Assembly: GCA_019400425.1 (NCBI GenBank)
Contig: JAFREE010000053.1
Span: 62,001-126,000 of the forward strand
Length of the DNA: 64,000 nt
Source: Hymenochaete sp. R1
Lineage: Eukaryota; Basidiomycota; Agaricomycetes; Hymenochaetales; Hymenochaetaceae
Direction of reading: 5' to 3'
Shown: positions 27,417 through 38,789 of the stretch, one piece after another
Numbering within the stretch: position 1 is the stretch's first letter
Layout: each line of letters opens with the position of its first letter
Notes under the pieces: generated by a model
Database searches by the model: none
Told to the model about the DNA's origin: nothing
Seen by the model: only the letters and a program-made list of their open reading frames with translations
Program-made: the position numbers and the translations under genes

Positions 27417-29404
27417 TCATGGGACCGCACCGCCGTAATGATACTTTGGTTCTTCATACGTGCCACTGCCATATCCGCTATGTGGGGGCTGGGGTGGCGG
27501 AGGGTGATATTCTTCCTGTCCAAGAAGAGGAGCATACGTGCCCTTGCCGGACATAGGCGGAATGAATGCAGCCTCGGTCTTCACGTTACTCCGCCTCCTA
27601 CGATAAAGCCTGACCGCAATGAAAGCGACGATAGCAATGAATAGAACGATGAGCACGACTAGAAGGACGATGAACGCTTTTGTCTTTGAGAATGGCTTCC
27701 TTGGCGCTCCAGAGGCGTTTGATTTTCTTCTGGAGGTCGCAAGATTACTGATTCCACCGGCCTCATCGTCACCAGTGTAGGTAGTATTGGAAGGGGCGTG
27801 CAACCCTTCGCTTTCTGGAACAAGTGGGGACTGAGATCCGGTCGTGTCCGTTCCGTTAAGGTGGAAGTTGACAAAATCCTGGTGAGCCTTCGCTCGATCT
27901 GTTGTGGAAAGAAATTGGATGTAAGGATCTGCAACATTGTCGGCTGAGCCGTCAACGAAGTCGCCGAAATTGATTAAATGATAAGTATTGCGAACTATGA
28001 GAAGGGCGAAGGTCAATACTGAGAGGATAAGGTTAACGAAAGGTACGCACGAAATGACATGCCCAAGATCATATCTAAAGTACCGATCTGCTTATTTACA
28101 TTTGAATTCGCTTGGAACTGGAAAATAGACCGACTATGAGATGCATGCCTCGAGAATACAGAATAGTATTGGACTTACAGAACTCAAACAAACGAGCCCG
28201 ACATCCTCATCCTCAGTCTGAAGGCGATATTGAAGATCCAGTGGATGAATCGGAATCTCTTTTCCAGCAAAGACGAACGTGACATTCAACTCATAGTCGC
28301 AGGGTAATACCCAGAAGAATCCGCTCGACGTGGAATAAGGTTCTACTCCAGGAATCCGACCGTAAATTGCTGTCGACATATCAGGAGTTACCTGAGATCA
28401 CGAAGTTGATTAGTACTCTGCAGTGGGCACGACGTGACCGCTTTACCTGGGGGAATGAGAATCCGCTGTCAATCATAACACGCAAAATATTCTCCGTGCC
28501 GTTTGCAGGATTCTCGGTCAGCGTCCTCGTTTTGATTTTGTTCCCATCGGGACCGATAATTCCGTCTTCATCCAACAAAGTCTGCCAATGTGTGATATAC
28601 TGAGGATCGCGATGGGCAGGAAGTTTAGGCTGATTGACGATGTCTTCGTAAGACGGGATGATAGACCCGACGGTAATTTGACCAGAAACTGGTGCAACAC
28701 CACCCGGCAAGTCATCGCTCTCCCGGGACAGGAGCATCGAGATGTAGTTGGGGGTGGTCATGTTTTGACGGAAAATGCGATCAAGAGGTGGGTTACCGTC
28801 CGTCGTGTTTCTCGAACGCGCGCGAACGACAGACGAGGAAGACGGGCCAAGCCCAATCAGTCCTGATGATTTCATGGAGTTTTCGGATGCAAGGACTATC
28901 GTAAGATAAGCATACTGGTAGCAATATTAATCAGAGCACGGGGAGAAGACGTACTATACGCTTGATCTTTTACAGTGAAGTTATCAAACCCTAGTTCTGC
29001 AGTATTGATGAACCCAGACACCCCTCCAATCGCATAAGAAATATTCGCAGGAATACTCAGATTCGTGGTTCCGGGGACGTCGCCATCAATCCAGAGGTCA
29101 GAACTATGTGTAGAGAGAAGACATGAACGCCTGTTTTCGACGCGTTACGAACCATATTCAATACTCACCTTCCAGTGTCAACAATAATTTCGAACTCCAC
29201 TCCACCCATCGTGACATTGGCGAAGTAAGTCAAATCATTGTCATTCATGAGGACCTCGCTGCCGTTTCCGAAAGCGCCGATATCGATACTCCTCCTCGTC
29301 AGGACATCCCGAGATAGTTCCGAGCGTCCTACAACATTGAACGAAGTGCCAAAGGCTGACTGTACCAGCAAAGGCAGAACTATGAAAGTAGTAGTCGACC
29401 TCAT
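27417..29404 (-). CDS. Membrane-anchored A1 (pepsin-like) aspartic protease, copy 1
   Basis: About 600 aa. Signal peptide from MRSTTTFIVLPLLVQSAFGT. First catalytic motif EIIVDTG + SSDLW, split by an intron at about 29160. Then SGLIGLGPSSSSVV, the second catalytic Asp in VMIDSGFSFPQ, IYGRIPGVEPYSTSSGFFWV with LPCDYELNVTF, and VRNTYHLINFGDF, the usual pepsin C-lobe end. After the protease domain comes a linker with NGTDTTGSQSPLVPESEG, a TM helix (AFIVLLVVLIVLFIAIVAFI) and a basic-then-proline-rich cytoplasmic tail ending TYEEPKYHYGGAVP. Both DTG/DSG motifs are intact, so it should be active at the cell surface or in secretory compartments. Its tandem paralog lies 845 bases downstream on the same strand. 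Confidence 0.92.
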
Positions 29405-30249
29405 CTGAGCGAAAAGACGGTGTCTGAATCAACTGACAGAGACGTACGATCTTATACCATGAAGAATGTCCGCACGGGACCGTGCAGGTTCATGCTTCCC
29501 CGCGTTCTCCTTTACCGGCAGCGCATTGGTTTTCACCGCCATCTTGTAGAATCACCGCCCCTCTGCAAGACATTGAAATGATCAAGCGATAGATGCATTG
29601 TGGATCGCCTGGCGACCATCACACCATATCGCTTTCAAAGTTTTGCGAGGAGAACCGGTCAATGTCGGACTCATCGCTCATCGCGTTGTTATAAAACATA
29701 CGATGAACATACGGCCAGGACATAAGCGAGCTGAGCGCTTGATGCATTTTCAGGAGCTATGAAAGCACCTGAACTAAAAATTGGTGGGTTGATAGAAGCG
29801 AGCGAGGCGAGAGTCATATCGAAGATCGATGTCAAGGTGCAACAGCGACAGCACGCACGCCAGTCGTCAGGTCGTGCGGTTTCACAAAGTTGTCGATCAT
29901 TTCCAATTGTACAGGTACTGAGCCAAGGTGGTGAAGAACTTCGACGGAAAAAGTACATTATTCTTGAAACGGTTTCTCTCGTTGCGGACAGGAAGCTTGT
30001 CAACTTGATTTGATATGCAGTTCAATAATTAGCAATTCAAAGTTAGTCCATTCCAATCTAATGTAGAAGAAAGTTACAGGAAGAAAAATACAAGTATGTA
30101 ATGCTATGTCGTCGTTAGATAATGGTTCAGATGCCACAAAAGAACGTGTCGTCAGTGTGAAAAAATGTGAGCAAAGACAAGAACATCCACAACAACAAAA
30201 AAATGAAATTGTCCGTGATGTAAAGAAAGAAGAGCCTCGTTTGAAGATT
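29405..30249. other. Intergenic between tandem proteases
   Basis: Promoter of protease copy 1 and 3' flank of copy 2. Short ORFs around 29689-30003 have no support. Confidence 0.5.
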
Positions 30250-32268
30250 CTACGCGCCCCGTCCACCATACTGATACCTCGGTTCTTCGTAACTCCCATC
30301 CGGATGCCACGGTTCTTGTGAATATGACCGAGCATGACCGACAGGCTCCGAAAGTCTCGAGTAAGCACCAACACCAGCCATCTGCGGCACGAATCCGGCC
30401 TCCTTGCGCACATTGCTCCTACGAGTTCGGCACCAGCGTATAAGGAATGCAAGAATGAAAAGGCCGACACCGCCGGCGGCGAGACCGATGACGAGGTAGA
30501 TGCGCCAGGTCTTGTACCATGGTTTATTGCTGTCGTCGTCGTCGTCGTCATTGAAAGCTTGCTTCACGTTGGGGTCATTCGTGTCGGGGGAGTGTTGTGC
30601 CTCACTCTCAGACACGAGAGCTTTCTGGGAGCCCGTTGTGTCGGCACCGTTTAGGCGAGTGTTAACGAAGTCTTCATGGGCTTTTGCGGGGTCAGTGATG
30701 GAGAGAAGTTGGATGTATGGGTCGTCAGTGTTAGACTTTGAACCGTCGACGAAATCACCAAAGTCGATGAGGAGGTATGTGTTGCGGACTGATTCCCAGA
30801 CTTTGTCAGAAGGAGTTGAACCGAGTTAATTCATTTTACTCACGGAAAGCCATCCCAAGGATGATGTCAAATGCTCCAAAACTTTTGTGGTTAGCTGTCG
30901 ATGGTGAGATTTGCTGGTACTAAACATGAAACCGTCAGAAATTCAGAAGAATCAAAAGACAAGAAAGCCCATACAGTTGACATGCAATTTGTCTTGTCAT
31001 TGCTGTTCTCGGGCATGCTTAAATCAAGAGGGTGTATAGGTATTTTGACGTTGTTGAAGACAAAAGTAATATTAAGCTCGTAATCGCAAGGTATCCTCCA
31101 AAATCCCGGTGTGCTGTCCTGAGAAACAAATTTTGCACCTGGTACGCGCCCGTAAATTGCATCAGCAACATCCTGGGTCATCTGAAACGGGGCGTCAAAG
31201 TCAGATTCAGCGCCAAAGACAATAAAGGAGAACATTAACCTGTGGGAAAGTGAATCCGGTGTCGAAGACGACATGAAATTGGTTGGAAGAACCCTGGCTA
31301 GGATTTTGAATCGACGTCTTGGTCGTGATATTGTTCCCATCAGGTCCAATGATCCCGTTCGCGTCGAGCAACGTCTGCCAGTGCTGGATACCAAATTGGT
31401 CGGTAAGAGCAGGTAATTTGGGTTGTTTCGTGATGTCGCCGTATGATTGAATAACGGAGCCTACAGTCAGTTGACCTGCTTGAGGCTCCGTGCCGCCCGG
31501 AGCGTCGTCGGACTGGCGAGAAAGAAGGACGGTGAGGAAATTTGGCGTGCTGGTGTTTTGTTGGAAAATGCGGTCAAGGGGAGGTGCACCATTGACGTTA
31601 TCATTGGCTTTCTCTGTTAGACCGAGAACCTTCGATGCTGATGAAGGACCCAGCCCAATGATCCCTTGAGTTCCTGGACTATCCTCGATCTCAACCACGT
31701 TGACTAGCAAAGGTTCAGTCTCAATTGACGTATGGTGATGGTCGGAAAAACGTACTATATGCCTGATCCTTGACTTCGAAGTCGTCAAACTCAAAATCAG
31801 CCGTATTTACAAAACCTGAACGAGCCTGTTAGAAATTGGAATTTTTTGAAAGCTGGATAGGGACCGTACCCTTTGCTGAGCCCGCAGCGTAGCTGACGCT
31901 TGCTTGCATGCTGAGATTCTTCGTTCCCGGGACGTCACCAGAAACCCATAGATCAGAACTGTTCGTAGGCTCGTCAGCGGCTCAATCCAGTATACTGCAC
32001 GTCCCGACAACACACACCTTCCGGTATCGATCAGCACCTCGAATTCGGAACCTCCCAATGTTATATTGCATGAGTAGATGGTGTCACTTCCGTTGTCGAG
32101 CACCTCGGTTCCGTTCCCGAAAGCGCCAATGTCGACATTCCTTTTTCTCAACAACCCGTCTGCTGCAGACTTCGAGCGGCCTACTATATCGAAAGTAGCT
32201 GCCTTTGTCCATTGACCAACGAAGAGAGTGCCAGAGGCAACGGCAATGAGGCCTTTCAGGAGCTTCAT
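30250..32268 (-). CDS. Membrane-anchored A1 (pepsin-like) aspartic protease, copy 2
   Basis: About 600 aa, start MKLLKGLIAVASGTLFVG with signal peptide. Shared with copy 1: NVDIGAFGNGTEVLDNG, FEVLIDTG + SSDLW, QGIIGLGPSSASKV, HWQTLLDANGIIGPDGN, VVFDTGFTFPQ (second Asp), IYGRVPGAKF, IPCDYELNITFVF and VRNTYLLIDFGDFVDGS. Then a linker with an Asp run (GTC repeats on the plus strand, about 30533-30553), TM helix IYLVIGLAAGGVGLFILAFL and a cytoplasmic tail with RRSNVRKEAGFVPQMAGVGA and the terminal SYEEPRYQYGGRGA. Catalytic residues are intact. Roughly half the residues match copy 1, which indicates an old tandem duplication. Protease exons end with introns near 30830-30910 and 31240-31270, as in copy 1. 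Confidence 0.92.
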
Positions 32269-33054
32269 GGCGGAGCAGAGGGAAAGGAAGGAAGATGAAA
32301 ACAAGGCCCCGCGAACGAGCTTAGTAGTTTTATGAAGTGCGGAGTGGAGTCCTGCAGGCACGGACACGAGTGGCCTTCTTTTTTTTTCATCGATGCATCG
32401 CCTGGGTGACAACATCATTATCCTGATCAGGGCTGTGCGGTTGACCAAACGACGTCCGCTCGCGTCCGTCGGCGCTGTCGGCGCCATCCATTCACACACG
32501 CACTACGAGTACTACGTAGCTTCATCAGGCAGAATGCACTAACTAACACTGCAGCAAAAGTTGATTTCCACGAGCGAGTAGTCACTGCTATTTTCGCGGG
32601 GTTTACTCAATGTTGCGGCAAGGAGAAAAGGAAAGAGTTTGAACGACATCATGAATGGATCGGAAAGTGAGGGTGATCTTATCGTGGGAGAGTATGACAT
32701 AAGATAGTTGGGCGGGTCCGGACGCGGATTCGGTTCGTCCACCCTCTTCCTTCATTCCCAAATCAGAGCTTTTCTCTCTCCCAGTTGTCAGAAATGGCAA
32801 AGAGTGTGGAACATCACTATCGTTGCCCATCGGCTATTTATCCCATGCAAAAGGAGTAGGGCTAAATTAAAAAGAAACTGACAATTAAAACTAGAGACCA
32901 GAGGGGTCCGTTCCCGCGGATTCAAATTCCTATTGGACAAGTTCAAGTGAATAATACTAAGAGACGGAAAAAAAGTGTGAGTCTGAATACGAGCTAGCCC
33001 TTGCATACATGTCTAATGACCAGGAGTATAAGCTGGTATATAGAATCGTGGCAT
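32269..33054. other. Intergenic
   Basis: Promoter of protease copy 2 and 3' flank of the coiled-coil gene. ORFs of 67-75 codons show no recognisable content. Confidence 0.5.
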
Positions 33055-34383
33055 CTACTCGTCCATGCTAGGAGGGGTGAAGAGTGCCGCCAGGAAATTC
33101 TCCATCTCGTCTACCTTGCCAATACGAGCTATCACCTCTTTTCGCTTCTCTGGAATAGAGAAGTTGGAGTCCGTGTCTCGTAGTTGACGGGACACCTTTC
33201 GTCTATAATACTCCTCCCTCGTTGAGCTCTCCGTGTCGCCTTTACTCCAAGCTGCTATGCCGTCGTTGATGAATTTCATCTGCTGCTCAAGGTCCGCTAA
33301 ATACTGGTCAAAAAGACCAGATTTGAAGTCGTCTTGCTTGAGGTGCCGTCTCTTTAGAATGTAAAGTTGATTCTGAATATTCTGTTTGAGGAGGTGGAGG
33401 ATTTCTGTCTCGGATTTACTTTCTGCTTTCCAGTTGACGACATCATTGCGAGCTTTTTCCATCTGAAGATACCGATCATAACCTTCTTCAAAGTATGTTG
33501 CGAGGCTACTGCAGTTCGGGATCCATGGACCAAAACAGGGCCTAACGACGATTTCGAACAAAGGGTGGTCGTGAGAGAGACTATTTGCAATTTTTTCAAG
33601 ACTAGAGACTTCTTTGCCCCTTCTCCTGGTAAGGTCTGCGCTACGTGCAAAGAAGGAAAGCATCTCGTCCCACCTCTCACTGTTCCGAACTTCTTTTTGA
33701 AACTCTCTATCAAGAGGCGCGATAAGGGAGAGAATGTCTCTGCGCTGCGCCTCTGCCTGGATAGAAGGACCCTCTGATTCCAACTCTTCGAACTTGGCTT
33801 CGAAGGGTACTATCTTACTCTCTGCGTCACGAATCGCAGCCTTCAATTTCTCAGAATGACTGGACTTCCAATCAGACTTGTCTTTGTCCATCCGTTCCCG
33901 AGCTTGTTTTCTTCTTTTTCTGAGCGTGTCTTGGATCGTGACTTGCATGTCAGCGCGTACTCCCTGGAGAGAAGGAGAGAGATATTTCACCGCAGCAATT
34001 TTATTGAGAAAATCCCACAATGGCTGGAGTACTGAGTACTGCTTCTCAATGTACTCATTCAGAGGCAACTTAAGGGGGAACTTTTCTGCCATGAAGTCTC
34101 TGGACCGGATGAGTTGGAGGAATGCTTGGTCGCCACGGCCTTCCGGTTCGCCCTCGGGCAGCTTCGTTGTTTTGTCGACGAGCTCCTGGATCTTCGATCC
34201 GATTGCTTTCTTCTCAGACCTGCTTCCAGACCTCGTAGAAGACTCATCAGATGTCTTGGACATCTCGAAAGAATGACTCTGTGTAGACTTTCGTCTGCGC
34301 CTTTTCTGAGTGCTTCGAGAGTCGTCGCCGGCGCGATCGTCAACATGCTCTTTGATACGGCGTTTGGGACCTGAAGATGGCAT
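33055..34383 (-). CDS. Intronless basic coiled-coil protein, not recognised
   Basis: 442 aa in a single exon, from the first in-frame ATG (MPSSGPKRRIKEHVDDRAGD, ending at 34383). N-terminus contains KRRRRK, a likely nuclear localisation signal, followed by a Ser-rich stretch. The rest is charged and mostly helical, with coiled-coil-like segments (LRKRRKQARERMDKDKSDW, KAAIRDAESKIVPFEAKFEE, LLKQNIQNQLYILKRRHLKQ). Ends FLAALFTPPSMDE. No domain recognised. Its layout (NLS-like start, helical body, no intron) is like the two paralogs at 45.3 and 62.4 kb, but I see no convincing sequence match to them. Confidence 0.75.
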   Translation of the reverse strand: MPSSGPKRRIKEHVDDRAGDDSRSTQKRRRRKSTQSHSFEMSKTSDESSTRSGSRSEKKAIGSKIQELVDKTTKLPEGEPEGRGDQAFLQLIRSRDFMAEKFPLKLPLNEYIEKQYSVLQPLWDFLNKIAAVKYLSPSLQGVRADMQVTIQDTLRKRRKQARERMDKDKSDWKSSHSEKLKAAIRDAESKIVPFEAKFEELESEGPSIQAEAQRRDILSLIAPLDREFQKEVRNSERWDEMLSFFARSADLTRRRGKEVSSLEKIANSLSHDHPLFEIVVRPCFGPWIPNCSSLATYFEEGYDRYLQMEKARNDVVNWKAESKSETEILHLLKQNIQNQLYILKRRHLKQDDFKSGLFDQYLADLEQQMKFINDGIAAWSKGDTESSTREEYYRRKVSRQLRDTDSNFSIPEKRKEVIARIGKVDEMENFLAALFTPPSMDE

Positions 34384-34849
34384 GGCTGAGAATGGAACGA
34401 GTGAGTTTAATAAGGTGGATTTAGTTACTGTTGATTGATGAAAGGACAATTGTCGTGGCTGCGGGGGTAAACGAAATGGGTTGTTGTGTGGAGGAGGTAA
34501 TATTCAACGGTTTATATACGAATTTTGCACAGTCAAACCATGCAGCAAGCAAAGTCCAAGCCCTGGATTCGGCAAAGTGAGTCATTCCATTGAACCGTAA
34601 ATCAGCTTGCGAGGCATTTGATTTACTTCAACCTAGGAACACCTTGGTGTTTTATCTATGAAGCAAGCGCGGCACACGTCTACATACAATCCAATGCAGA
34701 GGTGGAACAGCTCTACAAGGGAAAGCGAAAAGCGCGTAAGGGATTTTGTCATGCTTTTTATCCAGATAAAACAATGCAAAGGGCTACCGACCATCGTATA
34801 GAGTCCTCCGAGTCCATATACATGACGTAATACACGACAAAGAAAGAAT
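34384..34849. other. Intergenic
   Basis: Promoter of the coiled-coil gene and 3' flank of DUF6534 copy B. Nothing else seen. Confidence 0.5.
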
Positions 34850-36280
34850 TCAAGCATGGTACCCGCTTCTACTCTGAAAACCAAGGAGAAAAAACAAACG
34901 TGAGCTGGGATTTAAATTCTCAGTGATATCTGGGGTAAGTGAAAATCACTTACAGCTGGTTCCTCCGTGCCAGACACAATCTGCTGTGAGTCAAATCGTA
35001 TGTCACTAATCTCCAATACCATGCCATGGGGCCCAGAAAGTTGTTTCCGAAATGATTGTCGAAGATTTAGCCTTCCATGCAAAATGTTAGTATTTGCCTC
35101 CAATACTCACAAATACAGCACCCACATCGTAAGCATACTATTCAAATACACTGAAGTTTGACACCAAAGTACGGCAGAGTTAGCAGAAATCTTCGGAGCT
35201 GAACGAAAGAAGTCTCTCACGTTTTGGAATGACTAAGGATACTAAAAGGTAAACAAGCTTTTTCGGCGCCACTATGGAACCAATAAGCCCGATAGTGCCC
35301 CAAGCGCCAACTAGCATCCCTGTACCGACTGTGTACATCATGATTCGGTTGACCACTGACCCAGTCGTCCCTACGTATACATTCTTTTTATAAAGGATCA
35401 CGACTAGAGCCAAGGCAAGTATGATATCGACAGCGGTGAACAGAGCACACACTATTCTGGCAGTCGTGATGGCGTTCTCCAGTTGGGGGATAATTTCGTA
35501 TCGTGTTATCTGTGCAAAGTAGACGAAAACGGATACGAGTTTGCCCAGGACCAGAATCAACAGTATTGAGATATACACCCTATCTTTGCTGCTTACTAAA
35601 TTATGTGAGTGTTTTAGTAGCATGAGTGAGGTAATGAACAGAGCGTACGGTGCCATATACGGTGGATGAAAAAGAGCTGAACTTGCAGATCGACCATGGC
35701 ACCGACAAGCGGAGTAACGATCAAAGGCCTGCAAAAGTTTCAGATATGTACTTGCTACGTCGCAAGATTTCAAAGAAAGTTGCAATGTTACTTGTTGACG
35801 AGCAAGAAAAACGAGACGTCGCCGAAATGGGTCACCATATAGTCGTACAGTATGACAAGGAGGAGGATTTGATGGACCGTATCAAATAAGAAAGTTGACA
35901 GTACGTAATACTGCAGCTTCTTACTGTCCTCATTCAAGTAGACCTAATATGGATTGTTAATTCTCGAGTCGTTAAAATATAAAAGCGAATGGAGACTAAC
36001 TTCATAATAATGGAAGATTTGAACGCCCGCAGCCCCCCATAGACTGGGTCATCGTTAGTGGCGGCATGATGTCGAAAGTTGAAAACATACGCTGTCGTGA
36101 ACCTGTGACAGCACTCGAATTAGTCGCTTCAGACAACCAGGAACGCGCACTCACACTCCGGCAAGAAATAGACACCCGACCTAGCGAGAAGCAGTATTTT
36201 TTTAATGTGTTTTATGCCAATTGATCAGAAACTTGAAGAAGGCTCACAGATCCGTCTCGCGAGCTTAGCACATCGTTCAT
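34850..36280 (-). CDS. DUF6534 seven-helix membrane protein, copy B
   Basis: Paralog of the gene at 14.6 kb with the same exon plan. Start MNDVLSSRDGS (ATG ending at 36280), exon VGCLFLAG, 12-nt microexon 36091-36102 (spliced VFTTA), then LWGAAGVQIFHYYE. Further exons: YYVLSTFLFDTVHQILLLVI, VDLQVQLFFIHRIW, VYISILLILVLGKLVSVFVY, IVCALFTAVDIILALALVVI, and the DUF6534 core GSVVNRIMMYTVGTGMLVGA followed by LVYLLVSLVIPK, VYLNSMLTM and LNLRQSFRKQLSG. The last intron (about 34872-34955) leads to a short end ending GYHA; if not spliced the frame stops at 34912. Lies downstream of secreted peptide copy B on the same strand, spacing 449 bases. Confidence 0.86.
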
Positions 36281-36363
36281 TGAGTCACTAAGTAACGTAA
36301 ACACGTTCAGACGGGTCGGAAATCTGGGGAGAAAGTGAACTCAGTCCTTCCCAACATATATGG

Positions 36364-36372
36364 ATATATAAA
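36364..36372 (-). promoter_or_regulatory. TATA-like element of DUF6534 gene B
   Basis: Minus strand reads TTATATATCC about 85-90 bases upstream of the ATG at 36280, the same distance as in copy A. The rest of the 449-base spacer shows nothing else. Confidence 0.45.
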
Positions 36373-36729
36373 TTAGAAGAGTGAAGCATCAGGGACTGAG
36401 GGAGCGGAACTTTGTTAATCAATGATTTGACCAAAAGACGCTCGCAATGTGATGTCGGTTCATCGCATTATGTCGATATGTCGCCCTCCTGTCAGATTGT
36501 GATTTCATTGTGTTGATGTGTATTGAGTAAGTAGTCATCGGAAACAAACAATGATCGTGATTGGAATGCAAAACCACGCCAGAACCTTTTCACAGCCTTA
36601 TATCCCCCCGATGGAAACGAAATCAAAGCCGCTAAATCGACATCGTACACAGTCTGGAACCTGGATCGAGTCCAAAACCACATAAATCCACCGCGACGCA
36701 ACCGATTTTGATGCGCATCATAACGATCA

Positions 36730-36991
36730 TTAGTTGCAAACCTGAAGAATCTCAGTTGGCAACAATTTCCACGTCGATCATACGGCGACTCACTCCCGTG
36801 TTGCCAATAATAGACGGTGAGTAGCCGTCGCAGCAATCAGAGCAAAACTCGACGCCAGGCAGGATTTCGCCGGGATTGGGAGGATCGAGAACGCAATTCA
36901 TCCCAGATCCAAGACAGCTATCGTCCTGAGGGAGAGCGCTCGCCACAAAGGCGGCAGCAAGGATTGTAGCAAGAGAAAAGACGAGCTTCAT
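36730..36991 (-). CDS. Small secreted six-cysteine protein, copy B
   Basis: 69 aa. Signal peptide MKLVFSLATILAAAFVASA, mature part starting LPQDDSCLGSGMNC. Cysteine spacing C-x6-C-x16-C-x2-CC-x13-C is identical to copy A, as are PGEI, VEFCSDCC, GY.PS and NTG. Exon 1 ends at 36794; intron 36742-36793 (GTGAGT..TTCAG, 52 nt); last exon is GTT TGC AAC TAA. Unspliced, the frame would run to a false C-terminus (SRRMIDVEIVAN) and lose the sixth cysteine. Substitutions fall mostly between cysteines. Function unknown; candidate apoplastic or effector-like peptide by size and secretion only. Confidence 0.88.
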
Positions 36992-37065
36992 GGTTGGAGA
37001 GAAAGTATTCTTTGCAAAAGCACGGGGCTTGCTTGATTATGAGGACTTCGTAAGTTTGCGGACAG

Positions 37066-37072
37066 TTTTATA
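37066..37072 (-). promoter_or_regulatory. TATA box of secreted peptide gene B
   Basis: Minus strand TATAAAA, 75-81 bases upstream of the ATG at 36991. Confidence 0.55.
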
Positions 37073-38770
37073 CGCGCTTTGAAACGTGCACGAGCCAAGA
37101 GCAAATGTGCAGTATTGCCGCCCATGACGGGGACACTGTCCGCTTTGTCGACGACGGAGCAGGTGATATGTGGGAAGTGTAAGAGCCAAGAGAATTGTGA
37201 CTTAGAAGCTTGTGAATGAAATGATGGGCAAGGCACGCGACGTCGGGCTCGGTCGCTCTCTTGCTTGGGCCCATTTTTGTGGCGTTGAAGGTTAGCGGCA
37301 GAAGGCGTTACGGAGGACTTATTATCCCGACGGGACAGTGTCCGACAAGTAGGAGGGCGCAGAGGGGGGCCAGCAAGGATTGGCTCAACTGACTGCCTCG
37401 AACCCTTTCAAATGACGTCGATAGTCACGACAGGGTTCAATAGCGGGGCGCGCCCAACCGCTCTTATGAGCCCAACGGAGCAAACTTCCGCTAAAGCCCA
37501 ACTACCTTCGCAATAAGGTCTTTCGCCCAAACCTTCAATCATCTATCGCTGCATTTTTTGACGCGTCGCGACGTACGGGCTCAAGATCCGTAACCCCGCC
37601 AGAAAGCTTGATATTTGAAGTTGAGAACAACGAGTGCCACTCGTATTTCCAAGATGTATCTGAGTGTAGAACACTTTCAGATTACCTTCATCCACGATTT
37701 TGATTGTAAAGTATACATGTGGGTACGTTAAAAGAGCAGGAGGGAGGAAAATTTAGCACTTACAGACTATATAAGGTACAGCGTCTTCTGGAAGTAAACC
37801 AGACACTGTCTGGATCTTGTTCCTACACTTTGGCATGCCATTCTGAAAACTGTCGTTCACGCGCAATTATGGCTCGGAAGTAAAGAACATCGCCTGTCCG
37901 AGTGCATCCCACTACAAGCAAGACGTCGCAGTCGACCACCCTTCTGAAGCGCATGACCATCGAGACGTATCGATAGATGAAAATGGCCTTTGACCTTCCT
38001 TGCGATAGTAATGATCTTGCGCGGCGAGAAGAAATCAGCAGATGTCACTGAAACTCAGGTAGAAATGGGCTCACCTCGTCTAACTTGTGAACAATAATAA
38101 GATCCACCCCGAATCAACCACAGAATATCGGATGAGCAGTTAGACAAAATGCTTCATGCCCCACCTTTGAAGTATGAAAAGTCGGTCGCGGCTCGCTGTT
38201 TTCCTGTCCTGGTTTTTTTCGGGCTGGAAAAAACATCAATGTTCATCGACAATCCAAGATAAGGTAAAGAAAACACACGCACGACATCCAGAGGCCGCCA
38301 AAAGACTTTTGTAGATGGGACTCAGAACAACCCATACGATGTTGGAGCCGAGGTTTGTTAGAAGGACATATCGGGACCAATGTCCCTCGATCTCAAATCA
38401 CCAATGCTGCTTGCGTTCAAAAGACGGTCTTGGTGAATAGTCTCTTTCTGGTAAGCACAAGTTAAAGGACTATGGGGCGTGTTATTGGCAGGTCTGTTGA
38501 CAAACATCGAATGTAGCTGAGCAGTACTCGCGCGAAGAGGGCTTTGGGGGTGAAGGCAGGTGAGCTTGGTCCATTCAAATTTTATGTCCCGTCGCTTTGA
38601 CGCGTCCATTGACGAGGTCGTCTGGAAGATAAAGCTCAGACGCAGAGAAGGATATGTGATAGATATGGCGCTTTAGAGTGCTCGCGTTAATTTGAGAGAG
38701 ATGTTGAAAAAAAAAGACTACCGTCACACACGCAGGTGCTGGAAGTCGAGTGTAAATGAAAGAAGCGACA

Positions 38771-38789
38771 GAACTTCAACTTGAAGTTC
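38771..38789. repeat. Perfect 9-bp palindrome
   Basis: GAACTTCAA, one base, TTGAAGTTC, followed by further AGTTCAAG units up to 38799. Resembles a dimer-binding site but position (about 660 bases upstream of Z copy B) gives no firm assignment. Confidence 0.4.

Larger units (their letters stand above)
34850..36991 (-). repeat. Duplicated cassette copy B (peptide + DUF6534), inverted
   Basis: Partner of 13868-16071 in opposite orientation. Same order, spacing and intron layout; sequence clearly more diverged than that of the Z copies. Confidence 0.82.
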
